Part shown: positions 13,178 through 21,487 of the stretch, piece after piece
Layout: each line of letters begins with the position of its first letter
Position numbering within the stretch: position 1 is the first letter of the stretch
Assembly (NCBI GenBank): GCA_002388905.1
Contig: DGNJ01000068.1
Span: 19,297 to 41,018 of the forward strand
Direction of reading: 5' to 3'
Origin: Cellvibrionales bacterium UBA4495
GTDB lineage: Bacteria; Pseudomonadota; Gammaproteobacteria; Pseudomonadales; Porticoccaceae
Length of the DNA: 21,722 bases
Notes under the pieces: generated by a model
What the model saw: only the letters and a program-made list of their open reading frames with translations
What the model was told of the DNA's origin: nothing
Databases searched by the model: none
Program-made: the position numbers and the translations under genes

Positions 13178-16177
13178 ATGGGCTTATCGACGACCTGGCT
13201 GATTCCCCGGCGGCCCTGGTTCTGGCTGCTGATTTTGTTCATCCTGTATTGCCTGGCGGGTTTCCTGCTGGCGCCCTGGCTGGTGGAACGACAGCTGGTG
13301 CGCACCCTGGACGACAGACTGTCGCTGCAAGCCGAGGTGGGCGGGCTGGCCATCAATCCCCTGACCCTGAGCCTCACTGTCGAGAATTTTGCCGCCTCGG
13401 AACCGGACCGGGAATCGCTGGTCACCCTGGAGCAGCTCTTTGTGGACCTGGAGTTGTGCAGCCTCTGGCGCCGCGCTCTGTGTTTCGACCACATCCAGTG
13501 GACCGGGCTTGCCACCCGCTTTGAGCGCTTCGAGGACGGCACCAACACCCTCAGCCGGCTGGCACAGCGCTGGCGCGCAAGCGGCCCCCCGCGGGACAGC
13601 ACCGAGCCCCCGGCGGAGGGCAACGGCGTGCCGAGACTGCTGGTCGCGCGTTTCCTGTTCGAGGGAGGCAGGCTGACCTTTATCGACCATACCCGGGACG
13701 ACGGATTCCGCACCACCGTGGACCTGGCCGACTTTGTGGTGGAGGACCTGGCCACCCTGCCCGACACCGAGGGCAATTATGATATTGCCGTGGTGGCGGA
13801 AAACGGCGCCAGCGTCAAGCTGGCCGGGGCCCTGACCCTGACGCCCCTGCGCGTCGACGGCAGCGTCGAGGCCCAGGGGCCTTTCCTGCCCCTGGCACAC
13901 CGCTACTTCAGCGACATCCTCGCCTTCGACCTGGACAGGGGCGACCTGAACGCCCGCTTTGACTATCTTCTCACCACCGGCAGCGAGGGAAGCGGCATCG
14001 GCGCCCAGGTCACCGATTTGCGGGTGACCCTGTCGGATCTGGCGGTCACCGAGAGCGATTCCGACAACAACCTCCTGGCCATACCGGAAATGCAACTGCT
14101 CGACGGCGAGATGCGTTGGCCCGGGCAAACCCTCTCCGCCGGGACTCTCCACGTGGAGAGTCCCGCCATCACCGCCCGGCGCGATAAGGACGGGCGAATC
14201 AATCTGCTCACCCTGCTCGATATCGAGCCCGGGCCGGCACCAGCCGACGACACCGGCAAAGCCGCCTGGCACATTGCTGCCGACAAGCTGAGTGTGGCCA
14301 AAGCCCGGCTCCGGTTTGTCGACAACGTGCCGGAAAGCACGGCCGACATTGTCGTCGACTCCCTCAACGCCACCCTGGAGGGGTTCAGCAATGAACCCGG
14401 CGCGGCCGCCGGCCTGAAGGCTTCGGCGACCCTGGCCTCTGGCGGCGAGTTGACCTTCCAGGGCAGCTTCTCCGCGCTACCCGCCTTTAAACTGGAGGGG
14501 AAAGTGGACATCGACCAGTTGGCGGTGATGCCTGCGCAGCCCTATCTGCGGGAATTTGCCCGGATAGCGATCCAGAGCGGCACCATCAGTGCCGCCGGGG
14601 CGTTTTCCGTGAGCCCGGCCGACCCGGCAAACTACCGCGGCAGCGGCTCTCTTTCGGACCTGTCGGTACAGGACGCCGTCCAGAACGAACAACTGCTCGC
14701 CTGGGAAGCACTCCAGGCCGGCGAGATCGCGGTTTCCCTGGGCGAACGCCGTCTGGAGGTTGGTGCTATCACCCTGAACAAACCCTACGCGCGAATCGAG
14801 ATAGAACAGGACCGGTCCACCAATATCGGCCGGGTATTGATCGGCGACCCCGAGAAACCCGCTAACAGCCCGGACGCCCGGAAGGCGCCGTCCGGCGAGC
14901 CGGCTTCCGACGGACAATCCGGCACCCCGGGCTCGGAAAAGGCAGAAACCCAAAAACCCGCCCCTTTCCGAGTCTTGGTAAGCCGTTTCGCGGTACAGGA
15001 CGGCAGCGCCGATTTCACCGACCTGTCCCTGCCCCTGCCCTTCTCGGCGAAACTGTCGGAACTGGCCGGGGCGGTGTCCGCCATCAGCACCGCGAGCCGG
15101 GAACCCGCCACCCTCGACCTGAAGGGCCGCGTGGGCCGCTTTGGCCAGGTGACCGTGGCGGGAAAAACCCTGCCCACCGCCCCCCTGGATTCCACCCGGA
15201 TCGATCTGGTCTTCCGCAATGTCGACATGCCGCCCCTTTCCCCGTACTTCATTGCCTTTGCCGGCCGGCGCATCGCCGACGGCAAGATGGACCTGGATCT
15301 CGATTACCGGGTCGAGGAAGGCCGGCTTAACGGCGACAACCGCATTGTCATGACCGATTTGCGACTGGGCGAGCGGGTCGACCACCCGGAGGCGAAAAGC
15401 CTGCCGCTCGACCTGGCGCTGGCCCTGCTCCGGGACGGCGATGGCGTGATCCGGCTGGCGGTGCCGGTAACAGGCGACGTGGGGGATCCCGCCTTCGCTT
15501 ACGGCACGGTGATCCGCCAGGCCCTGACCAATGTCATCACCGGCATCGTTGTCGCGCCCTTTCGGCTGCTGGCGAACCTGGTGGGGGCCGAGCCGGATTC
15601 CTTCCGGTCACTGGCCTTCGACCCCGGCCAATCGACACTGGCGCCGCCGGAAGAGGAAAAACTGGTCAAGCTGGCCCGCGCACTCAGCCAGCGGCCGCGC
15701 CTGGAGGTGGAAATCCCCGGCGCCTTTGCCCCTGACGCCGACCGGGCGGCACTGCGCGAACAACAACTGGAAAACACACTGGAGGAGCGCCTCGCGGAAA
15801 CCGCCGGAAGCGCCGCCAATCCCGGCGAACGGCGGCAAAAAGTGCTTGAGGCCCTGTATCGGGAACGGGGCCTGGAACCGGCCCTCGACGTTCTGAGGAT
15901 CTACAATTCCACTTACCCGGAAGGCGAAGCGGGCAAACCGGCGCTGGACGCCGTTGCCTACCGCCAGGCCCTGCGCCGCAAGCTGATCGACGCCCAGGCG
16001 ATTCCCGACAGTGAGTTGCACGATCTGGCCCGGGCCCGGGCCCGGGCCATTATTGACCGGCTTAAGCAAGCCGGCGACGTCGATGAAGGGCGCCTGCTAC
16101 TGAGGGAACCCGTCAGCGTGGCGACCGGAGACCGGGGGAGGGTACTCTTGCCCCTGGACGTATCGGCCGCCAAGTGA
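13178..16177 (+). CDS. DUF748 / AsmA-like envelope protein
   Basis: This large 999-residue protein starts with one transmembrane helix at about residues 14-32 (PWFWLLILFILYCLAGFLLAPW). A periplasmic chain of repeating beta-rich AsmA-like segments follows, such as LRVTLSDLAV, LEVGAITLNKPYARIEI, FRVLVSRFAVQDGSADFTDLSL and LDLDYRVEEGRL. The DUF748 signature is near the C-terminal third: LPLDLALALLRD, then IRLAVPVTGDV and the helix NVITGIVVAPFRLLANLVG. An OmpA-like stretch (LAFDPGQSTLAPPEEEKLVKLA) and a helical tail follow. AsmA-like proteins are thought to span the periplasm and carry phospholipids. A Pro/Ser/Gly-rich linker lies at about 565-595. I chose ATG 13178; the frame is open further upstream but there it lies antisense to the permease. 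Its ribosome binding site is weak (CGGAAC). A 26 bp perfect palindrome lies inside at 14140-14165. Confidence 0.88.
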   Translation: MGLSTTWLIPRRPWFWLLILFILYCLAGFLLAPWLVERQLVRTLDDRLSLQAEVGGLAINPLTLSLTVENFAASEPDRESLVTLEQLFVDLELCSLWRRALCFDHIQWTGLATRFERFEDGTNTLSRLAQRWRASGPPRDSTEPPAEGNGVPRLLVARFLFEGGRLTFIDHTRDDGFRTTVDLADFVVEDLATLPDTEGNYDIAVVAENGASVKLAGALTLTPLRVDGSVEAQGPFLPLAHRYFSDILAFDLDRGDLNARFDYLLTTGSEGSGIGAQVTDLRVTLSDLAVTESDSDNNLLAIPEMQLLDGEMRWPGQTLSAGTLHVESPAITARRDKDGRINLLTLLDIEPGPAPADDTGKAAWHIAADKLSVAKARLRFVDNVPESTADIVVDSLNATLEGFSNEPGAAAGLKASATLASGGELTFQGSFSALPAFKLEGKVDIDQLAVMPAQPYLREFARIAIQSGTISAAGAFSVSPADPANYRGSGSLSDLSVQDAVQNEQLLAWEALQAGEIAVSLGERRLEVGAITLNKPYARIEIEQDRSTNIGRVLIGDPEKPANSPDARKAPSGEPASDGQSGTPGSEKAETQKPAPFRVLVSRFAVQDGSADFTDLSLPLPFSAKLSELAGAVSAISTASREPATLDLKGRVGRFGQVTVAGKTLPTAPLDSTRIDLVFRNVDMPPLSPYFIAFAGRRIADGKMDLDLDYRVEEGRLNGDNRIVMTDLRLGERVDHPEAKSLPLDLALALLRDGDGVIRLAVPVTGDVGDPAFAYGTVIRQALTNVITGIVVAPFRLLANLVGAEPDSFRSLAFDPGQSTLAPPEEEKLVKLARALSQRPRLEVEIPGAFAPDADRAALREQQLENTLEERLAETAGSAANPGERRQKVLEALYRERGLEPALDVLRIYNSTYPEGEAGKPALDAVAYRQALRRKLIDAQAIPDSELHDLARARARAIIDRLKQAGDVDEGRLLLREPVSVATGDRGRVLLPLDVSAAK
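14140..14165. repeat. 26 bp perfect palindrome inside the DUF748 gene
   Basis: Reading outward from the central ACGT (dyad between 14152 and 14153), each half reads CGGGACTCTCCAC or its complement without mismatch. It encodes GTLHVES in the protein frame. In mRNA it could form a hairpin of about 11 base pairs with a four-base loop. No function is established. Confidence 0.7.
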
Positions 16178-16225
16178 GCACTTACCCTAACACAGACCCA
16201 CGGCAGCCAATGCCAGGAGGCGAAC

Positions 16226-16573
16226 ATGTCGAAAATCCCCGTTGCACAAACCGGCGACATCCCCCCGGGGACCATGAAAGCGGTCAGGGCCGGCAGCGAA
16301 AAAATGGTGGTTTATCATCTGGATGATGGTTTTTACGCCACCCAGCACCTGTGCACCCACACCCTGGGCCCACTGGCCCGGGGCAAGATTGTCGAAGGGG
16401 GTCAGGTCCAGTGCCCGCTACACCGGGCACGCTTCGACATCCGCACGGGCGATGTGGTGGAGTGGGCCAATTTCCCCCCGGGGGTGCAACTGATCAACCT
16501 GGTGCGGCGCGAGAAAGCCCTGACCACCTATCCGGTGAGCGTCGAGGACGAAACCGTCTACGTCGATCTCTAA
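16226..16573 (+). CDS. Rieske [2Fe-2S] ferredoxin-like protein
   Basis: This 115-residue soluble Rieske protein has cluster ligands C43 and H45 in CTH and C63 and H66 in CPLH, within the usual LCTHTLGPLARG and QCPLHRARFD motifs. Such small proteins pass electrons to a Rieske-type dioxygenase or monooxygenase; the partner is not in this window. The first loop, CTHTLGPL, is of the dioxygenase ferredoxin type, and no signal peptide or membrane anchor is seen, so it is cytoplasmic. ATG 16226 has AGGAGG six bases upstream. It follows DUF748 by 48 bases and may be read through from it. It converges on the rhomboid gene with 12 bases between stops. Confidence 0.88.
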   Translation: MSKIPVAQTGDIPPGTMKAVRAGSEKMVVYHLDDGFYATQHLCTHTLGPLARGKIVEGGQVQCPLHRARFDIRTGDVVEWANFPPGVQLINLVRREKALTTYPVSVEDETVYVDL

Positions 16574-16592
16574 AAGGCCCTGAGTTCAGGGC
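16571..16592 (-). terminator. Possible terminator of the rhomboid gene
   Basis: A self-complementary GCCCTGA-GT-TCAGGGC lies at 16577-16592 between convergent stops. On the minus strand it is followed by CTTTTA, a short U-run. The stem is short, so termination may be weak. On the plus strand no T-run follows. Confidence 0.35.
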
Positions 16593-17359
16593 ACCCGCCG
16601 CCAGTTGCGGGTCGGCGAGCGCCGCTTCCAGCCGTAATAGGGATGACGGCGCAGCAGTTTCTCGTTGCGGAATGCCAACACCAACACGGCACCCGCGGCG
16701 AAGCCGCCCACGTGTGCCCAGAAAGCCACGCCACCGCCCCGGCCGCCGAAGGCCGTAAAACCGCCCAGCAACTGGAGCAGGAACCAGTAGCCCAGCATCA
16801 GCACCGCGGGTACCGCCACCGTGGTGACGAAAAAGCCAAGGATCAGGAGCATATGCACATGGACCCGGGGGTAGAGCAGGATATAGGCCCCCATGACACC
16901 GCCGATGGCACCGGAGGCACCCACCATGGGCACCGCAGGGCTGTTGCTCAGGGCTATCTGCAGGGCCGCGGCCGCCAGGCCGCAGAGCAGGTAAAAGATA
17001 ACGAACCGGCCATGCCCCATGGCATCCTCTACATTGTTGCCGAACACCCACAGGAACCACATATTGCCGATGATATGCAGCCAGCCGCCGTGCATAAACA
17101 TCGAGGTAAATAGCGTGAACCAGGCGCCTCCAGGGGTTATCACACAACTGGCGCCAGGGCCGACGGGGAAGCGGGCACCTTCCGGGAGGGTACCGAGCAG
17201 GTCTCCGGCCACCAGCCCGAACTGACAGATCGATTGGCTCAGCGCCGGTTGAGAACCGAGCCCCTGCACGAACACCCAGGCGAGGACGTTGAGGGCGATC
17301 AGGCCGATGGTGGCATAGGGCACCAGAATGGCGGGATTGTCGTCGCGGATGGGGAACAT
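16586..17359 (-). CDS. Rhomboid-family intramembrane serine protease
   Basis: This 257-residue polytopic inner-membrane protein has the rhomboid catalytic Ser149 in GASGAIGG and the catalytic His216 in AHVGGF. The oxyanion-type HGGWLHIIGNM segment is at 90-100, with H95 and N99. About six hydrophobic segments are visible, with a loop at about 34-80 before the HGGWLH segment. Rhomboids cleave membrane proteins within or near a transmembrane helix; the substrate is unknown here. The C-terminal tail is strongly basic (KLLRRHPYYGWKRRSPTRNWRR), facing the cytoplasm. ATG 17359 is the first in-frame start after an in-frame TAG, and no clear ribosome binding site precedes it, so the message may be leaderless or poorly translated. 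It is divergent from the small charged protein gene. Confidence 0.9.
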   Translation of the reverse strand: MFPIRDDNPAILVPYATIGLIALNVLAWVFVQGLGSQPALSQSICQFGLVAGDLLGTLPEGARFPVGPGASCVITPGGAWFTLFTSMFMHGGWLHIIGNMWFLWVFGNNVEDAMGHGRFVIFYLLCGLAAAALQIALSNSPAVPMVGASGAIGGVMGAYILLYPRVHVHMLLILGFFVTTVAVPAVLMLGYWFLLQLLGGFTAFGGRGGGVAFWAHVGGFAAGAVLVLAFRNEKLLRRHPYYGWKRRSPTRNWRRVP

Positions 17360-17413
17360 GGGCAGCTAGTCGGTTGGCGGAATGAGGACGTCGGGTGAGG
17401 ACCATAGCCCAGG

Positions 17414-17439
17414 CTGTCCGCGGGGTCCAGACCGGACAG
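17414..17439. repeat. Inverted repeat between the rhomboid and small-protein genes
   Basis: CTGTCCG at 17414-17420 and CGGACAG at 17433-17439 are perfect inverted 7-mers 12 bases apart. No T-run follows. It lies in the 152-base divergent region and could be an operator. A weak promoter-like pair follows toward the small gene: TTACAA at 17454, a 16-base spacer and TAGAGT at 17476. Confidence 0.3.
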
Positions 17440-17511
17440 GATGCACACCGAGGTTACAAGGCCGGAAAACTTGGCTAGAGTTACGGGAAACCGACACTGA
17501 AAGGAGCAACC

Positions 17512-17709
17512 ATGGGCGACGGGCCCCATTCGTTACACTCGCAGTGGATGCGGGTTATGGGCGAAGGCCAGCACACCCGCGACGCCAGCTTACGGACCCG
17601 TCGCGAAATCGAGCGGGATCGCGCCCTTGCCGAATCCCTGGCCAGGCGGCGCAGAGAGCTTTTTGCTACCACCGGCGGAAACGACGAAAAGCCCCGGAAT
17701 AAGTCCTAA
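17512..17709 (+). CDS. Small charged hypothetical protein, 65 residues
   Basis: This short gene has a good ribosome binding site, AAAGGAG five bases before ATG 17512. The product begins MGDGPHSLHSQWMRVMGEGQ and continues into an Arg/Glu-rich probable helix (RTRREIERDRALAESLARRRRELF), then a polar tail. There is no signal peptide or membrane segment, so it is cytoplasmic. I do not recognise a family. The long charged helix could bind a partner protein or nucleic acid. It precedes the c-di-GMP enzyme by 77 bases on the same strand and may share its transcript. Confidence 0.65.
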   Translation: MGDGPHSLHSQWMRVMGEGQHTRDASLRTRREIERDRALAESLARRRRELFATTGGNDEKPRNKS

Positions 17710-17786
17710 CCCCTGGCACACCGCCGCTTGTCGGCCGCCGGAGACAGAGCGGGAATCAAGCAGCAACATAAGGAAAACAAGACGCT

Positions 17787-20480
17787 ATGGACAAGGCAAC
17801 CTTTCGCGGCCGCGCCTGGGTCGTGGCACTCCAGTACGCCGTCTTCGGGGTTCTGTGGATCCTGTTGACCGACTGGCTGTTGGTGGAAATTGTTCCCGAG
17901 CCCGACCGCCTGGCCCTCTTCCAGACATTCAAGGGCTTGGTTTTTATCGCCCTTTCGGTCGCGGTTATCTTCCTTCTGGTCCGCCGAGAAAACCGCCGGG
18001 CGGAGTTCGCCGCCGCGGAACTGGCCCGGCAGCGACAGCGGTTGACTTCAATTATCGAGGCCAGCGGCCTGGGCACCTGGGAGACCGACCTTGTATCCGG
18101 TCGGGTGGCCGTCAACGACCGTTTTGGGGAAATCCTGGGTTACCCGGCCGGGACCCTGCCGTCCCTCACGCGGGAAAAATGGGCGGCACTTATCCACGAA
18201 CAGGACCGGCCCCGGGCCCAGCGGCTGCTGGACAACCACCTGGCCGGGAAAATTCCCTATTTCGACTGCGACGTGCGCATGCTCCGCCGGGACGGGGGCT
18301 GGACCTGGGTGCAGAACACCGGCCGGATTATCGAGCGGGATAAGGATGGCAGGGCTCTGCAGATATTCGGTACCACCGCCACCATCACCCATCGCAAGAA
18401 TCTTGAAAACCGCCTGCGCCAGACCACACGGCTGCTGGAAACGGCGGAAAGCATCGCCGGCCTGGGCAGTTGGGAGTACGAACCGGACGCCGGCACGGTG
18501 ATCATGTCCAGACAGCTCAGGGAAATGCTCGATTGCGAACCCGCCTATCCGTTTCGCCTGACCACCTACCTTCGCTGTTTCCACCCGACCGACCGGCCGG
18601 AGCTGGTGGAAGCGGCACGCCAGCTGTTAAAGGGACAGACGCCCTACCTGCCTGAAATCCGCAGCAATCCGGCCAATGGCCCCACGCGTTACTACCGGGC
18701 CGAATGCCGGGTGGTGGTCGATGCGCAGGGCAGGCCCACGGATTACTTCGGCACCCTTGCCGACATCACCGAGCACAAGAAGGCCATGAAGGACCTGAGC
18801 ATTGCCGCGGTGGCGTTCGACGTCCAGGAGGGCATCGCCATTCTGGACCACCAGGGCAATATCCAGCGAGTCAATCGCGCCTTCACCTCCATTACCGGTT
18901 ACGCCCGGGAGGACGTGATGGGCAAACCCCTGCGTATCTACCAGTCGGGGATCCGCAACTCCAACTTCTTCCCGGCACTGATGGACGAGTTGCGCGACGC
19001 CAACTACTGGGAGGGGGAAATCTGGCAACGCCGCCGCAATGGCGAGCGATTTCCCGCGTGGATGATCGTCAGCGGTGTGGAATCCGAGGGCGGGGAAACC
19101 GGCAATTACGTCTGCTCTTTCACTGATATCAGCGAGCGCAAACTCGCCGAACTGGAAATCCATCGCCTCGCTTACTTCGACCCCCTGACCAAGCTGGCCA
19201 ACCGCCGCTTGCTCTTCGACCACGTGGGCCATGCGCTGGCCACCAGTGCCCGCAGCGGCGAGGGCGCGGCGCTGGTAATGATCGACCTGGACCGCTTCAA
19301 GAACCTCAACGACACCTATGGCCATATGGCGGGGGATGAACTGCTGGTGAAGGTAGCCAACCGCCTGCAGGAAAGGACCCGGAAAACCGATACGGTGGCG
19401 CGCCTGGGGGGCGACGAATTCGTGGTCCTGCTGGAGTCCCTGGGCACCCATCTTTCCACCGCCGCCCGCAACGCCCATACAGCGGCCGAACTGATCCGGG
19501 AGGCACTGGGCCAGTCCTACGAACTGGAATCCGTGAAGGACTTCCGGCTGACCGCAAGCATCGGCATTACCCTCTTCCAGGGCGATACCAGCGATTTCGA
19601 CGAACTGCTCAAACAGGCGGACCTGGCCCTCTACGAAGCCAAGTCCCGGGGCCGCAACCGGGTCTGTTTCTTCAGCGAGGAAATGCAGCGGGCGGTGGCT
19701 TTCCGCACCGAAATCGAGGCGGGGCTGGAAAAAGCCAGGGAGAGGGAGGAACTGCAACTGTACTACCAGCCCCAGGTGGACAATACCGGCCGGACCATCG
19801 GTGTCGAGGCCCTGTTGCGCTGGCTGCGCGAAGACCGCCAGTGGCTGTCCCCTGCGGACTTCATACCGGTGGCGGAGGAAAGCGGGCTGATCGTACCCAT
19901 CGGCTACTGGGTGCTGGAAGAGGCGTGCCGGCAACTCAAGCAGTGGCAGGACCAGGGCCGTAAAATCAAGATGGCCGTCAATATCAGCGCCATCCAGTTT
20001 CACGATCCGGATTTCGTGGATGGTGTCCGGGAAATTATTGCCGGCACGGGTATCGCCCCGGCTGACCTGCAGTTGGAGCTGACGGAAACCATCCTGCTTG
20101 AGAACGTCGAGGCAGTGGTGGCGCGCATGGCGCAACTGCGAGAAGCCGGTGTGGGTTTTTCCATGGACGATTTCGGTACCGGCTATTGCTCGCTGATCTA
20201 CCTGAAACGGCTGCCCATCAACCAGGTCAAGATCGACGCCTCCTTCGTACGGGATGTCACCCACGATCCCAACGATGCCGAAATCGTGCGCACCATCCTG
20301 GCCATGAGCCGGACCCTGGGTTTCGACACCATTGCCGAGGGCGTGGAAACGGAAGAACAACGGCAATTCCTGGTCGACAACGGCTGCGAAAAACACCAGG
20401 GATTCCTGTTCGCGAAGCCCATGCCCGTTGAGGAACTGAACACCCACCTGGCCCGGGAAGCCGTGGAGACTTCCCGGTGA
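17787..20480 (+). CDS. Membrane-anchored PAS-PAS-PAS-GGDEF-EAL cyclic-di-GMP enzyme
   Basis: This 897-residue signalling protein begins with two transmembrane helices (about residues 8-32 and 47-66) around a short periplasmic loop. Three PAS domains follow (about 78-200, 210-330 and 340-452), the first two of PAS_3 type with FGTTATIT and FGTLADIT ends. A GGDEF domain has an intact GGDEF at 541-545 and an inhibitory RxxD at R532-D535. An EAL domain has the motif at 674-676, NISAIQF, DDFGTGYCSL near 794, and EGVET. All main catalytic motifs of both halves look intact, so it could make and degrade c-di-GMP; which activity dominates cannot be read off. No haem or flavin ligand is evident in the PAS domains by eye. 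ATG 17787 follows AAGGAAA at about 11 bases. Its TGA overlaps the GTG of the next gene. Confidence 0.95.
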   Translation: MDKATFRGRAWVVALQYAVFGVLWILLTDWLLVEIVPEPDRLALFQTFKGLVFIALSVAVIFLLVRRENRRAEFAAAELARQRQRLTSIIEASGLGTWETDLVSGRVAVNDRFGEILGYPAGTLPSLTREKWAALIHEQDRPRAQRLLDNHLAGKIPYFDCDVRMLRRDGGWTWVQNTGRIIERDKDGRALQIFGTTATITHRKNLENRLRQTTRLLETAESIAGLGSWEYEPDAGTVIMSRQLREMLDCEPAYPFRLTTYLRCFHPTDRPELVEAARQLLKGQTPYLPEIRSNPANGPTRYYRAECRVVVDAQGRPTDYFGTLADITEHKKAMKDLSIAAVAFDVQEGIAILDHQGNIQRVNRAFTSITGYAREDVMGKPLRIYQSGIRNSNFFPALMDELRDANYWEGEIWQRRRNGERFPAWMIVSGVESEGGETGNYVCSFTDISERKLAELEIHRLAYFDPLTKLANRRLLFDHVGHALATSARSGEGAALVMIDLDRFKNLNDTYGHMAGDELLVKVANRLQERTRKTDTVARLGGDEFVVLLESLGTHLSTAARNAHTAAELIREALGQSYELESVKDFRLTASIGITLFQGDTSDFDELLKQADLALYEAKSRGRNRVCFFSEEMQRAVAFRTEIEAGLEKAREREELQLYYQPQVDNTGRTIGVEALLRWLREDRQWLSPADFIPVAEESGLIVPIGYWVLEEACRQLKQWQDQGRKIKMAVNISAIQFHDPDFVDGVREIIAGTGIAPADLQLELTETILLENVEAVVARMAQLREAGVGFSMDDFGTGYCSLIYLKRLPINQVKIDASFVRDVTHDPNDAEIVRTILAMSRTLGFDTIAEGVETEEQRQFLVDNGCEKHQGFLFAKPMPVEELNTHLAREAVETSR

Positions 20481-20761
20481 ACGCCCTGACAGTACGCCAG
20501 CACCTCTTGTTGGCTATCCTGTCGCTGGCTGCGGCGACAAGCCAGGCGGCCATCTATCGCTGCGAGACACCGTCGGGTGAAACCCGTTTCCAGCAGACTC
20601 CGTGCGAGGCGGCGGACCGGGAGGAATCGATAAGCAGGTCGGAACAGGACACTGCGGCCCGGGACACCGGGGAAAGGCAAAAGCCCTCAGGCAATCAACA
20701 CCGGCTGCTGTTGGACCGGGCCCGGCAATCGGGGAAGAAAGGCGTAAAACAGGACCCCTGA
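20477..20761 (+). CDS. Exported DUF4124-domain protein
   Basis: This 94-residue protein has a Sec signal peptide (residues about 1-24, cleavage after SQA). A short DUF4124 domain follows, AIYRCETPSGETRFQQTPC, with two Cys likely to form a disulfide in the periplasm. A long polar, charged tail follows. The domain's function is unknown. GTG 20477 overlaps the TGA of the c-di-GMP enzyme as GTGA, so translation is probably coupled. No independent ribosome binding site is clear. It ends 13 bases before the stop of a convergent gene. Confidence 0.75.
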   Translation: MNALTVRQHLLLAILSLAAATSQAAIYRCETPSGETRFQQTPCEAADREESISRSEQDTAARDTGERQKPSGNQHRLLLDRARQSGKKGVKQDP

Positions 20762-20774
20762 GTCACGGCGCCGA

Positions 20775-21071
20775 TCAGCCGGGCATTAATTCCCGGCCGA
20801 GACCGCCGGACTCGCCTTTCTTCTGCTCCCGGATCGCCGGATCGTACTGGCTGTAGGTATTCAGGAGCTTGGACCAGAGGGTACGTTTGGGGCAGCGGTA
20901 TTCCTGGGCACGCAGTTGGCCGGCAGCCTCGATACAACCGCTCACCGTCCAGAAACCGGTGGCTGCCAGTGTCAGGTTATCGTCGAAGGGATCCTCGCGA
21001 ATGTAGAGATCCCGGAAGGGATAGAACAGGTACCCCAGGGCGAGCACAAGAATCACGATCACCACTTTCAC
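20775..21071 (-). CDS. Small membrane-anchored periplasmic protein of unknown function
   Basis: This 98-residue protein has an N-terminal membrane anchor (residues about 3-17, VVIVILVLALGYLFY). A periplasmic part has two Cys (C46 in SGCIEAAG and C60 in YRCPKRTLW), possibly a disulfide. Its tail is polar. I do not recognise the family. GTG 21071 is chosen because AGGGAGG lies six bases upstream and the protein then opens with MKVVIVIL, a proper anchor. The frame stays open to an ATG at 21134, but that extension is proline- and arginine-rich and unlikely. It lies 83 bases downstream of DUF1820 on the same strand and may be in its transcript. Confidence 0.72.
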   Translation of the reverse strand: MKVVIVILVLALGYLFYPFRDLYIREDPFDDNLTLAATGFWTVSGCIEAAGQLRAQEYRCPKRTLWSKLLNTYSQYDPAIREQKKGESGGLGRELMPG

Positions 21072-21154
21072 AAGCCGCCTCCCTTGCGCCGTCGGCCACC
21101 GCCCCAGACCCAGCGGGTTACCGGCAGGTGGCAAAAGAACCTATGAGTGTGGTT

Positions 21155-21487
21155 TTACTCCGTTCGAGGCTTGGGTGCAACGGAAGGAAAGGGAAACTGC
21201 GTCACATTCCCGCCCTTGGCCTCGGTGATCTTGCAGGCGCCCTCTTTCTCCACCTCGTCGATGCGCACCACGGCCTGCATGGGAATAAAGCTGCGCTTGA
21301 TGGCGGAGAACTCGTTCTTGAGCTTCTCCTCGGCCGGGTCGACGATCACCTGGGTACGCTCGCCGAATACGAACTCCTCCACTTCCAGGAATCCCCAGAG
21401 ATCGCTCTGGTAGACGTGCCGGGCATAGATCTCATAGACCTGGCCCTGATTGAAGAAAATCACCTTGTAGATGGGATCGTTTGCCAT
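21155..21487 (-). CDS. DUF1820 family protein
   Basis: This 110-residue soluble protein matches the DUF1820 family: MANDPIYKVIFFNQGQVYEIYARHVYQ at the start, then LWGFLEVEEFVFGER and RSFIPMQAVVRIDEVEKEG. The role is unknown. There is no signal peptide or membrane segment. ATG 21487 starts the family domain; the frame upstream is open but not plausible. The ribosome binding site is weak. A possible promoter on the minus strand is TTGAAA at 21586-21581 with CATCAT 16 bases further. It is divergent from miaB, with a 168-base intergenic stretch. Confidence 0.85.
   Translation of the reverse strand: MANDPIYKVIFFNQGQVYEIYARHVYQSDLWGFLEVEEFVFGERTQVIVDPAEEKLKNEFSAIKRSFIPMQAVVRIDEVEKEGACKITEAKGGNVTQFPFPSVAPKPRTE

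Noticed and set aside
13184..14272. Antisense frame of 362 codons opposite the DUF748 gene
   Set aside because: No domain or ribosome binding site; a shadow of the real gene.
18627..20447. Long 606-codon open frame antisense to the c-di-GMP enzyme
   Set aside because: High GC content makes long antisense frames common. The sense strand encodes intact GGDEF and EAL motifs, and the antisense product shows no recognisable domain.
20778..20797. GCCGGG/CCCGGC hairpin between convergent genes as a terminator
   Set aside because: No T-run follows on either strand, and it lies in the coding end of the minus-strand gene.
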